From: CAZUSO01 sp964622775
GTDB taxonomy: Bacteria > Bacteroidota > Bacteroidia > Chitinophagales > Chitinophagaceae
Assembly (NCBI GenBank): GCA_964622775.1
Contig: CAZUSO010000068.1
Span: 1 to 15,114 of the forward strand
Length of the DNA stretch: 15,114 nucleotides
Direction of reading: 5' to 3'
Made by a program: the position numbers and the translations under genes. The notes under the pieces are model-generated. The model worked only from the letters and a program-made list of their open reading frames with translations. It made no database searches and had not been told where the DNA came from. Positions 7,163 through 13,342 of this stretch are shown here, piece by piece (position 1 is the first letter of the stretch; each line of letters opens with the position of its first letter).

Positions 7163-7813
7163 CTATTCATACCAGTCCACCTGCAGGTAGTCGGCTTCTC
7201 CTTGCGTATTGGATACTAAGATAAAACCAACATTGGTACCATACAGCGGCTGTGCTTCAATATTGAATGCCGGGTGTTCGTTGATATATCCGATCCAGCG
7301 ACTGCCGCGTTGTTCTAACCGGAGCTCATTCCAGTCTCCGTTATTGACAACATAATTTGAGGTTTGCAGGGGAACAATCTCCTGCACATCTTCGCCGAAA
7401 CCATTGCCTCCTTCATCATATAATGCATAGTAGCCGTCATAATCCACCATAAAGCTGTAACCGTAACTTCCAATGCTGCTGTTATAGCCAAACAGCAGCC
7501 CCATATTATTATTGGAACCAATGCGCGTATAAATAGTGAAATCATTATCCCGGTTGAAGTAGATGTTTTTGGAAACATAATAAGCCGGTGACAGGTTGTC
7601 GTTATAATCTATCTTATAGGAGCCGCCGCCGATATAGCCGTAAGCCAGATGCTGATTATCGGTGAAATTCCATTGATTCCTGTTGTCGGTAAACTCATCC
7701 ACGAAGGAATAGGTCTGTGGATAGTCTGGTTGGGGATAGTAATTATCATCGCGTTTGCAGGAGGACAGTCCGGCCAGCATGATAACAGCGAGAGTAGTTA
7801 TGAGGTAACGCAT
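7163..7813 (-). CDS. Lipoprotein with probable surface-export signal and jelly-roll domain
   Basis: The protein has 216 residues. The signal peptide MRYLITTLAVIMLAGLSSC ends in a lipobox with Cys19 as the lipidation site. The next residues, KRDDN, are charged and acidic, resembling the lipoprotein export signal that sends Bacteroidota lipoproteins to the cell surface. The mature part is very rich in Tyr, Asn, Gly and Asp. It reads like a concanavalin/LamG-type beta sandwich (about 35-216), with FVDEFTDNRNQWNF, GLLFGYN, WNELRLEQRGSRWIGYINEHPAF and GFILVSNTQGEADYLQVDWYE as strand-like motifs. No catalytic residues are evident, so a binding role is more likely than hydrolysis. It is 69 bases downstream of the aminotransferase on the same strand and converges on the PorE-like gene. 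Confidence 0.82.
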   Translation of the reverse strand: MRYLITTLAVIMLAGLSSCKRDDNYYPQPDYPQTYSFVDEFTDNRNQWNFTDNQHLAYGYIGGGSYKIDYNDNLSPAYYVSKNIYFNRDNDFTIYTRIGSNNNMGLLFGYNSSIGSYGYSFMVDYDGYYALYDEGGNGFGEDVQEIVPLQTSNYVVNNGDWNELRLEQRGSRWIGYINEHPAFNIEAQPLYGTNVGFILVSNTQGEADYLQVDWYE

Positions 7814-7882
7814 AGTCTTGTCTTTTTTTACAGAATGAAAGTTAAGACGTCCAATGGCTACCAGAGTTTAAAGAAATTGTAT

Positions 7883-9073
7883 TTAATGCAGCCGCGCTAA
7901 TGCAGTCTTTATCTTGTCCACGGCATCCTTTAAGGTATTCAGGTCGGTGGCAAACGAAAAGCGGATACAGCTTTCATCACCGAAGGCCGCCCCGGAAACA
8001 CCGGCAACATGTCCCGGATTGAGCATATACATCGTAAAGTCATCGGCATTCCGGATTGTAATATTTCCGTCTGTCTTTCCAAAATAAGCGGACACATCCG
8101 GGAAAGCATAGAATGCGCCTTCGGGATCGTTGATCCGGATGCCAGGTATGTTGCTCAGCGCACCAATGAAAAATGTCTTCCGTTCTTTGAATGCAGCAGT
8201 CATCGCAAAGCTCGGCGCTTTGTCGGCAAGCAGGGCGGTGATAGCCGCACGCTGTGTGATGGAGTTGGCTCCGGAAGTTATCTGGCTTTGCAGCTTTTCG
8301 CAGGCGCTGATGATCTCCCGGTCGGCAGCCATATAACCTAAACGCCATCCGGTCATGGCAAAGCCTTTTGAAAATCCGTTGACGATAATCACTTGTTTTT
8401 TCAGTTCCGGGAACTGAGCAATACTCTCATGCCGGCCCTTGAAATTAATATACTCATAAATCTCATCGCTGATGATGAGGATATCAGGATATTTTACAAA
8501 TACGTTTTTTAAGGCTTCCAGCTCCTCCCGGGAATAAACGGCTCCCGAAGGATTGCATGGAGATGAGAAAATGAATAACCGGGTTTTAGGTGTGATAGCA
8601 GCTTCTAACTTTTCAGGACTGAGCTTGAAATTTTCCGTCACACTGCAAGGGATAAATTTACAAACGCCCTGTCCTAAAGCAACCAGCGACGCATAGGTTA
8701 CCCAATAAGGCGTAGGAATGATGGCTTCATCGCCGGGATTGATGATGCTGAGCACCACATTGGCCAACGCTTGTTTGGCTCCCGTAGATACCAGCGTTTC
8801 CTCCGGAAGGTAGTGCAGGTCGTTATCGGATTCGAGCTTCTGACAGATGGCCTGACGCAATTCCGGGTAACCGGCTACCGGCGGATACCTGGTATAGCCT
8901 GCATTCATAGCGGTTACGGCCGCTTCAATAATATGTTTTGGCGTGGCAAAGTCCGGTTCACCTAAGGTGAGGTCGGTAATCTGAATGCCCTGTGCTTTGA
9001 GCTCCCGTGTTTTCTTGGCCATGAGGATGGTTTGCGGTTCATTGACGCGCCCGATAAAATCAGAGAATTGCAT
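7883..9073 (-). CDS. Class I PLP-dependent aminotransferase (aspartate aminotransferase type)
   Basis: This is a 396-residue fold-type I aminotransferase of subgroup I. It probably transfers the amino group between aspartate or another amino acid and 2-oxoglutarate in the cytoplasm. Visible signatures are LTLGEPDFATP (35-45), YTRYPPVAGYPELR (60-73), STGAKQAL (96-103, phosphate-binding loop), TPYWVTY (121-127), SSPCNPSGAVY (170-180, with N174), SDEIYEY (202-208, with D203 contacting the pyridine nitrogen), SKGFAMTGWRLGY (235-247, with K236 as Schiff-base lysine) and CIRFSFA (369-375, with R371 binding the substrate carboxylate). All key residues are present and the length is normal. The exact amino-acid substrate is not readable. 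The start is ATG 9073, preceded by a TATATTTG -7 box. Confidence 0.93.
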   Translation of the reverse strand: MQFSDFIGRVNEPQTILMAKKTRELKAQGIQITDLTLGEPDFATPKHIIEAAVTAMNAGYTRYPPVAGYPELRQAICQKLESDNDLHYLPEETLVSTGAKQALANVVLSIINPGDEAIIPTPYWVTYASLVALGQGVCKFIPCSVTENFKLSPEKLEAAITPKTRLFIFSSPCNPSGAVYSREELEALKNVFVKYPDILIISDEIYEYINFKGRHESIAQFPELKKQVIIVNGFSKGFAMTGWRLGYMAADREIISACEKLQSQITSGANSITQRAAITALLADKAPSFAMTAAFKERKTFFIGALSNIPGIRINDPEGAFYAFPDVSAYFGKTDGNITIRNADDFTMYMLNPGHVAGVSGAAFGDESCIRFSFATDLNTLKDAVDKIKTALARLH

Positions 9074-9120
9074 AAAGGGTTGATTTGTTTTTTGCCCCGT
9101 TTTTTTATGAAAAGAGAGGG

Positions 9121-9128
9121 CAAATATA
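9121..9128 (-). promoter_or_regulatory. -7 box (TATATTTG on the minus strand) of the aminotransferase gene
   Basis: Read on the minus strand, the octamer TATATTTG matches TAnnTTTG and lies 47 bases before the aminotransferase ATG. A TTG-type -33 element is not evident about 20 bases further upstream, so this is a half-supported promoter. Confidence 0.45.
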
Positions 9129-9148
9129 GGATATTTAAGCGGTTAGGG

Positions 9149-9592
9149 AGTGTCCTTATAAGAACAGGTAAAACCTGGATTCGGGAGCCACAGGCTTATC
9201 AGGCGATTGACTGGCTACTATTGAAATTTCCTGATGACCGAAAGGCGCAAAAGAAACCCTTACCACCAATACTATTGTAACCAATATTTTTGGCGAACCA
9301 AACAGCAACAGGAAGTTGATTATGTAGAAGAGTCAGGGGAAAAATTGCCGGCTTTGAATTCAAATGGAATGCGAAAGCAAAAGTCAATGTGCCGGCTAAT
9401 TTCGTTAATACCTATTATGCGGATGTTGAACTTATTTCCAAAGAAAATTTCCGGGATTTTGTGGGGATGTTTGACGCTTAACAGGTATAAAATGCCAATT
9501 CAAAAAATAAACAAACATTTTTTCTTCGTTCATAACAAATATTTTTTTGAAATACTAAAACAGCATTGCGTTGCCGTAATATTAAGGACACT
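9149..9592. repeat. 10-bp inverted repeat framing the ATPase remnant
   Basis: AGTGTCCTTA at 9149-9158 and its exact reverse complement TAAGGACACT at 9583-9592 enclose 424 bases. That interval contains the pseudogene and no other gene. Such a frame could be the ends of a decayed insertion element or a MITE. No target-site duplication is clear and the match does not extend well beyond 10 bases (AGTGTCCTTATAAG against AGTGTCCTTAATAT), so chance is not excluded. Confidence 0.35.
9225..9481 (+). pseudogene. Decayed C-terminus of an AAA (DUF4143-type) ATPase
   Basis: Two adjacent frames together read like the end of a large AAA_14/DUF4143 ATPase, a common Bacteroidota family often linked to mobile or toxin-like loci. 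The first frame (from 9225) gives NFLMTERRKRNPYHQYYC, then NQYFWRTKQQQEVDYVEESGEKLPA. A frameshift near 9353-9356, best explained by loss of one T in the run GCTTTT, moves into the frame giving FEFKWNAKAKVNVPANF and then VNTYYADVELISKENFRDFVGMFDA, ending at TAA 9479-9481. 'YFWRT..QQEVDY.EE' and 'FEFKWN.K' are the family's usual C-terminal landmarks. Upstream of 9225 the sequence degrades (TGA at 9222) and the ATPase core is absent. The fragment cannot make a functional protein. This rests on recognition of the family, not a search. Confidence 0.72.
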
Positions 9593-9615
9593 ATTCGCTC
9601 ATCGGTATCGTCCTG

Positions 9616-10740
9616 CTACATAAGCATCTTCCGGTAACAGCGCTTTCGCTTGTGCTGGCGGTGCTCATAATTTTTCCAGTGATTAATGGCTTTTTCATTC
9701 GTCTCTATCATGCCCGTTGTTTCCACAAAACGCACCCCGTGCTCAATCATAATCTGCTGCAGTTCGGTAATCAGCAACGCACTTACACCCTGTGCCTGCC
9801 AGTCGGGGTGAATGCCCGTGAGCAGCAGGTCGGCTACCTCCGGCTTTTTTAATGCCTGCATAATATGATACCAGCCAAAGGGGAAAATCGTTCCGTTAGC
9901 CTTTTGCATGGCTTTGCTGAGGGAAGGCAGGCTGATGATGAACCCGATGACATTTTTATCTTTATCCTCCACCACCTTGACGAATTTGGGATTGAGAATG
10001 TTGAAGTATTTATCAATATAAAACTGCAGCACCTCATCCGGCATCTTTACAAAGCTGAACAGATCATCAAATGCCGTGTTCAGCAGGTGAAACACCTTCA
10101 TCGCATAAGGTTTCATCTCCGCTTTGCTTTGGAAACTGACCACGGACAGGTTGTAGCGCTTTTTAATCAGGTCATTCAGCTTCACGGCCTTCTCGGGAAT
10201 TTCTTTGAGCACCGTCAGCCGGAACTCCACCCAGTCAATTTCTTTGGTATAGCCATTGGCTTCAATATGCTTATGATAATACGGCAGATGATACTCCGAA
10301 GCAACAGACGGCAACTCCTCAAATCCTTCCACCAGCATGGCCTGGTGATCTAAATTGGTAAATCCCAAAGGGCCGTGCACCCCATCCATTCCCTGTTCCT
10401 TAGCCCATTGTTCCACTGTTTTCAGCAGTTGTGAAGAGACTTCTGCATCATCAATAAACTCAAAGCGGGTAAGGCGGCACATCTTTTCCTTATTTTTTTC
10501 ATTGGCGAATGGATTGATAATAGCCCCAATGCGGCCAACTACCCTGCCGTTTTTCTCAGCTAACCAAAATGCGGCAGTGCAGTATTTCATGGCCGGATTG
10601 GTTTCCGGCTGCAGCGACTTCAGCTCATCCTTTTTTATGGGGGGGACCCAATATTTGTTGTCTTTATACAATTGAAAGGGCAGATCAACAAATTTTTTTA
10701 AGTCTGAGATCCGGGATATTTGCCTGATTTGAATGGACAT
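9616..10740 (-). CDS. GNAT-fold N-acetyltransferase-like protein (YghO-like)
   Basis: The protein has 374 residues. It resembles the larger bacterial GNAT proteins of the YghO type, with an N-terminal part (residues 1-175) and a C-terminal GNAT domain (about 195-360). Visible elements are FWLAEKNGRVVGRIGAIINPF (58-78, strands flanking a GNAT-like beta-hairpin), GPLGFTNLDHQAMLVEGFEE (123-142), NVIGFIISLPSLSKAM (263-278) and GIHPDWQAQGVSALL (309-323). The last is the acetyl-CoA pyrophosphate loop (Q/R-x-x-G-x-G/A) with Ser320 in the final small-residue position. The C-terminus KNYEHRQHKRKRCYRKMLM is basic, as usual in the group. The acceptor substrate is unknown. It is isolated on the minus strand, with its start at ATG 10740. 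No matching promoter box is clear. Confidence 0.82.
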   Translation of the reverse strand: MSIQIRQISRISDLKKFVDLPFQLYKDNKYWVPPIKKDELKSLQPETNPAMKYCTAAFWLAEKNGRVVGRIGAIINPFANEKNKEKMCRLTRFEFIDDAEVSSQLLKTVEQWAKEQGMDGVHGPLGFTNLDHQAMLVEGFEELPSVASEYHLPYYHKHIEANGYTKEIDWVEFRLTVLKEIPEKAVKLNDLIKKRYNLSVVSFQSKAEMKPYAMKVFHLLNTAFDDLFSFVKMPDEVLQFYIDKYFNILNPKFVKVVEDKDKNVIGFIISLPSLSKAMQKANGTIFPFGWYHIMQALKKPEVADLLLTGIHPDWQAQGVSALLITELQQIMIEHGVRFVETTGMIETNEKAINHWKNYEHRQHKRKRCYRKMLM

Positions 10741-10856
10741 GATTATTGGTGTTTTTAATAATGCTACAAAATAAAGTAAAAATATTCTGGAAGGGCATTT
10801 ATGACCGGGTTTTTAAAACCGGATTTATGAAGACTATGCTATGGCGCTTCCATTAT

Positions 10857-11007
10857 GAGACTGTCTAAAAAGCGACCAAATTTCACACAACGAAACAAAG
10901 AAGAACAAAGCTGACTACGTAAATCTATGTTTATAAGAGATTAAAAATCTTTGTTTCTTTGTATTCTTAGTCCGCTTTGTGAGAAACTACCCTTTATAGA
11001 CAGCCTC
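10857..11007. mobile_element. 151-bp MITE-like element with imperfect terminal inverted repeats
   Basis: The ends read GAGACTGTCTAAAAAGC (10857-10873) and, on the opposite strand, GAGGCTGTCTATAAAGG (11007-10991), identical at 14 of 17 positions. GAG(A/G)CTGTCT-type ends are common on Bacteroidota insertion sequences. The interior is AT-rich and also roughly palindromic, with ACAAAGAAGAACAAAG on the left and CTTTGTTTCTTTG followed by CGCTTTGTGAG on the right. There is no transposase gene. No clean target-site duplication is seen (flanks ATTAT and AATTA). A non-autonomous element moved by an IS elsewhere in the genome is the likeliest reading. Confidence 0.6.
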
Positions 11008-11038
11008 AATTAAAGGGCTGAGGTAATAAAAGAAGAAA

Positions 11039-11055
11039 CGACAATTTGGGATGCA
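11039..11055 (+). repeat. 17-base repeat shared with the palindrome at 15002-15043
   Basis: CGACAATTTGGGATGCA is identical to bases on the minus strand of the right half of the palindrome at 15002-15043. The match stops after 17 bases, where this copy continues TCAATGCG instead of CCCGGGTG. It is a truncated or half copy of a dispersed repeat. Confidence 0.6.
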
Positions 11056-11093
11056 TCAATGCGATTAAAAACTCCGATTTATGGCATAGTTCT

Positions 11094-11101
11094 TACCTTT
11101 G
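11094..11101 (+). promoter_or_regulatory. -7 box (TACCTTTG) of fumC
   Basis: TACCTTTG is a perfect TAnnTTTG match, 42 bases before the ATG at 11144. The expected TTG about 20 bases upstream is missing, with only TTTATGG nearby (11078-11084). The box overlaps the in-frame TTG at 11099, which rules that codon out as a sensible start. Confidence 0.5.
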
Positions 11102-11143
11102 CGCCGTCAAATCAACATTTATCATTCAAAAATTAATTCAATT

Positions 11144-12538
11144 ATGTCATTCCGGATTGAAAAGGACACTATGGGCGAGGTGAAAGTACCCGTAGATGCC
11201 TATTACGGCGCACAGACAGAACGCTCCAAAGAAAATTTTAAAATTGCACGCGATACCAATAAAATGCCGAAGGAGATCATCAGCGCATTTGCTTACCTGA
11301 AAAAAGCTGCTGCGCTAACCAATATGGATTTAGGTGTTTTGCCTGCTGAAAAAGCAGATTTAATTGCCAAAGTTTGCGATGAAATATTAGCTGGAAAATT
11401 AGACCAGGAATTTCCATTGGTCGTTTGGCAAACAGGATCCGGAACGCAATCGAATATGAATGTGAATGAAGTAGTGGCTTACCGCGGACATGTCTTAAAC
11501 GGAGGCCGGCTGACCGATAAAGACAAAGTGCTTCACCCTAATGATGATGTCAACAAATCGCAGTCCTCCAACGATACCTTCCCGACGGCTATGCATATTG
11601 CGGCTTATAAGATGCTGATGGAAATCACCCTGCCCGGACTGGAAAAACTGCGGGACACCCTTGCGGCAAAATCGAAAGCGTATATGCAGGTGGTGAAAAT
11701 TGGCCGTACACATTTTATGGATGCCACACCGTTGACTTTAGGGCAGGAGATCAGCGGTTATGTTTCCCAGTTGGAGCATGGCATCAAAGCCATCAAAAAC
11801 ACGTTGCCACATTTGGCCGAGCTGGCTCTGGGAGGAACTGCCGTTGGAACCGGCATCAATACGCCCAAAGGATATGCGGAAGCCGTGGCTCAAAAAATTG
11901 CAGAACTGACTGGTCTGCCTTTTGTAACTGCTGAAAATAAATTTGAATCATTAGCCGCACACGACGCTATTGTAGAAGCGCACGGAGCGCTGAAGACCGT
12001 GGCGGTCAGCCTGATGAAAATAGCTAATGACATCCGGATGCTGAGCTCCGGTCCGCGTGCCGGTATCGGGGAAATTCACATCCCGGATAATGAGCCGGGC
12101 TCCTCCATCATGCCGGGGAAAGTGAATCCTACGCAGTGCGAAGCGCTCACCATGATTGCCGCCCAGGTGTTGGGGAATGATGTGGCAATCAATATCGGCG
12201 GAGCGACCGGTCATTTTGAGCTGAACGTATTCAAGCCGATGATGATATACAACTTCCTGCACAGCGCCCGCCTGATTGGTGAAGGTTGTGTTTCCTTCAA
12301 TGATAAATGTGCTGCCGGTATAGAACCGATTCAAAAAAATATTGATGCGCATGTCAACAACTCCCTGATGCTGGTAACGGCGCTGAATACTAAGATCGGA
12401 TATTATAAAGCCGCAGAAATCGCACAAACCGCTCATAAAAACGGAACTACCTTAAAAGAAACCGCAGTAGCTCTGGGCTATGTGACGCCGGAGCAGTTCG
12501 ACGAATGGGTACGGCCTGGGGATATGGTGGGGTTTTAA
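11144..12538 (+). CDS. fumC: Class II fumarate hydratase (fumarase C)
   Basis: This is a 464-residue, iron-independent fumarase of the citric acid cycle that interconverts fumarate and L-malate in the cytoplasm as a homotetramer. The fumarase/aspartase signature GSSIMPGKVN lies at 319-328, with Ser320 at the catalytic position. His190 in GRTHFMDATPLTLGQE is the equivalent of the general-acid-pair histidine. SGTQSNMNVNEVVA and NDDVNKSQSSNDTFPTAMHIA form the remaining active-site regions. Length matches the family (about 460-467). Argininosuccinate lyase and aspartase are excluded by the DAYYGAQTERSKENF N-terminus and the HPNDDVN motif typical of FumC. The start is ATG 11144 (MSFRIEKDTMGEV). 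The gene is monocistronic, with its own -7 box and a strong terminator. Confidence 0.97.
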   Translation: MSFRIEKDTMGEVKVPVDAYYGAQTERSKENFKIARDTNKMPKEIISAFAYLKKAAALTNMDLGVLPAEKADLIAKVCDEILAGKLDQEFPLVVWQTGSGTQSNMNVNEVVAYRGHVLNGGRLTDKDKVLHPNDDVNKSQSSNDTFPTAMHIAAYKMLMEITLPGLEKLRDTLAAKSKAYMQVVKIGRTHFMDATPLTLGQEISGYVSQLEHGIKAIKNTLPHLAELALGGTAVGTGINTPKGYAEAVAQKIAELTGLPFVTAENKFESLAAHDAIVEAHGALKTVAVSLMKIANDIRMLSSGPRAGIGEIHIPDNEPGSSIMPGKVNPTQCEALTMIAAQVLGNDVAINIGGATGHFELNVFKPMMIYNFLHSARLIGEGCVSFNDKCAAGIEPIQKNIDAHVNNSLMLVTALNTKIGYYKAAEIAQTAHKNGTTLKETAVALGYVTPEQFDEWVRPGDMVGF

Positions 12539-12557
12539 TAGAAAAAATTTTTCCATA

Positions 12558-12595
12558 AAAAAAACGACTCATATACAATTATGAGTCGTTTTTTT
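12558..12595. terminator. Intrinsic terminator of fumC
   Basis: A 15-bp stem is formed by seven A plus CGACTCAT (12558-12572) and ATGAGTCG plus seven T (12581-12595) around an 8-base loop. The trailing T run follows the stem directly. The hairpin is 19 bases past the fumC stop and is symmetric enough to act on converging transcription from the minus strand. Confidence 0.9.
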
Positions 12596-12663
12596 ATGCG
12601 GATGAATTAGTATTAAATCAAGTTTATTTTGTATGCATGGTCAGAAAGGATTATCTCCACTTT

Positions 12664-12671
12664 TACTTTTG
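12664..12671 (+). promoter_or_regulatory. Orphan -7-like box (TACTTTTG)
   Basis: TACTTTTG is a perfect TAnnTTTG octamer in a T-rich context like those before genes, but no plus-strand ORF follows. It points into the 3' end of the minus-strand gene at 12713-13249. It may be chance, a relic, or an antisense promoter. Confidence 0.2.
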
Positions 12672-12712
12672 CATTTTTACTAACCCTAAAGCAATACCGG
12701 ATCGTATATTCC

Positions 12713-13249
12713 TCAAGCATTCAGCATTTGCCCCAGCATCTTGGTAAAGGACGATAATATACCATCCATTTTATGGGTGCGATCTTCAAGCGCACTGTGC
12801 TCTAAAAGATTACCTAACCCTAATGAGGATGGCAGCGTGGACAAGATGCTTTCTTTTTGTTCTTTAAACAATTTTAAAATATCCTCGCGCCGGGTGCCTG
12901 CAATTTCATGAATGGTAGCCAGAATGACCTCGTATGCATGGATCAGGTAATAGCTCACGTAAGATGCTTCTACCTTTGCATATTGAGCAATAGCTTGTAC
13001 CACTTCGGGTAAATGAGCATGAAAAATTTCCCCTAACCCTTCCTGTATCGAAAGGGATGCTAAAGGCTTCCCCTCTTCCTGATGCATGTATTCATACAAG
13101 GCTACCAGCAGAGCAGAAACTGCCGCCTGCTCTAAGTGATTAGTTGATTCCGGATGTGTGGTTTTGTCCTGGGCCGGATCATTTGCATCAATTTTGTGTA
13201 TAAAACCGCCCAGTCTTTCCTGAACCTCACTAATGATACTCTTTGACAT
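12713..13249 (-). CDS. Helical protein of unknown function downstream of the KdnB-like gene
   Basis: This 178-residue, probably cytoplasmic, mostly alpha-helical protein begins MSKSIISEVQERLGGFIHKID. It contains HLEQAAVSALLVALYEYMHQEEG (about 38-60), a central helical region with YAKVEASYVSYYLIHAYEVILATIHEIAG, and a C-terminal segment ESILSTLPSSLGLGNLLEHSALEDRTHKMDGILSSFTKMLGQML. The 'LPSSLGLGNLL' pattern is reminiscent of DUF937/YidB-like proteins, but I would not assign it to that family firmly. There are no membrane helices or signal peptide from this start. An upstream in-frame ATG at 13306 would add MKKPILHLNSIFSSLKSQI, and a -7-like TATATTGC between the two favours the shorter form. It is 93 bases behind the KdnB-like gene on the same strand. 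Confidence 0.7.
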   Translation of the reverse strand: MSKSIISEVQERLGGFIHKIDANDPAQDKTTHPESTNHLEQAAVSALLVALYEYMHQEEGKPLASLSIQEGLGEIFHAHLPEVVQAIAQYAKVEASYVSYYLIHAYEVILATIHEIAGTRREDILKLFKEQKESILSTLPSSLGLGNLLEHSALEDRTHKMDGILSSFTKMLGQMLNA

Positions 13250-13342
13250 AATCTGGGATTTTAAAGATGAAAAAATCGAATTCAAATGCAATATAGGCTT
13301 TTTCATCTTAATGGTATGCAAAAATTAATCATGTGAAAATGC

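Larger units (their letters stand above)
10741..11143. other. Gene-free region with MITE-like element and fumC promoter
   Basis: This divergent intergenic region of about 400 bases between the GNAT gene and fumC carries no credible ORF. It contains a small CCGG...CCGG palindrome (10805-10822), the 151-bp inverted-repeat element at 10857-11007, a 17-base piece shared with the palindrome at 15002-15043, and the fumC -7 box. Confidence 0.6.

Noticed and set aside
9865..10353. 162-codon plus-strand frame inside the GNAT gene
   Set aside because: It is the antisense shadow of a well-supported minus-strand gene and shows no family-like sequence.
10805..10822. CCGG...AAAACCGG near-palindrome upstream of the GNAT gene
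   Set aside because: It is short with a bulge, has no T run in a useful place, and is not next to a gene end.
11099..11143. 15-residue extension of FumC from TTG 11099
   Set aside because: The TTG is inside the -7 promoter box, and FumC normally starts close to the F-R-I-E-x-D-x-M-G motif.
11951..12436. 161-codon minus-strand frame inside fumC
   Set aside because: It is antisense to a strongly conserved enzyme, so it is a by-product of its codon use.
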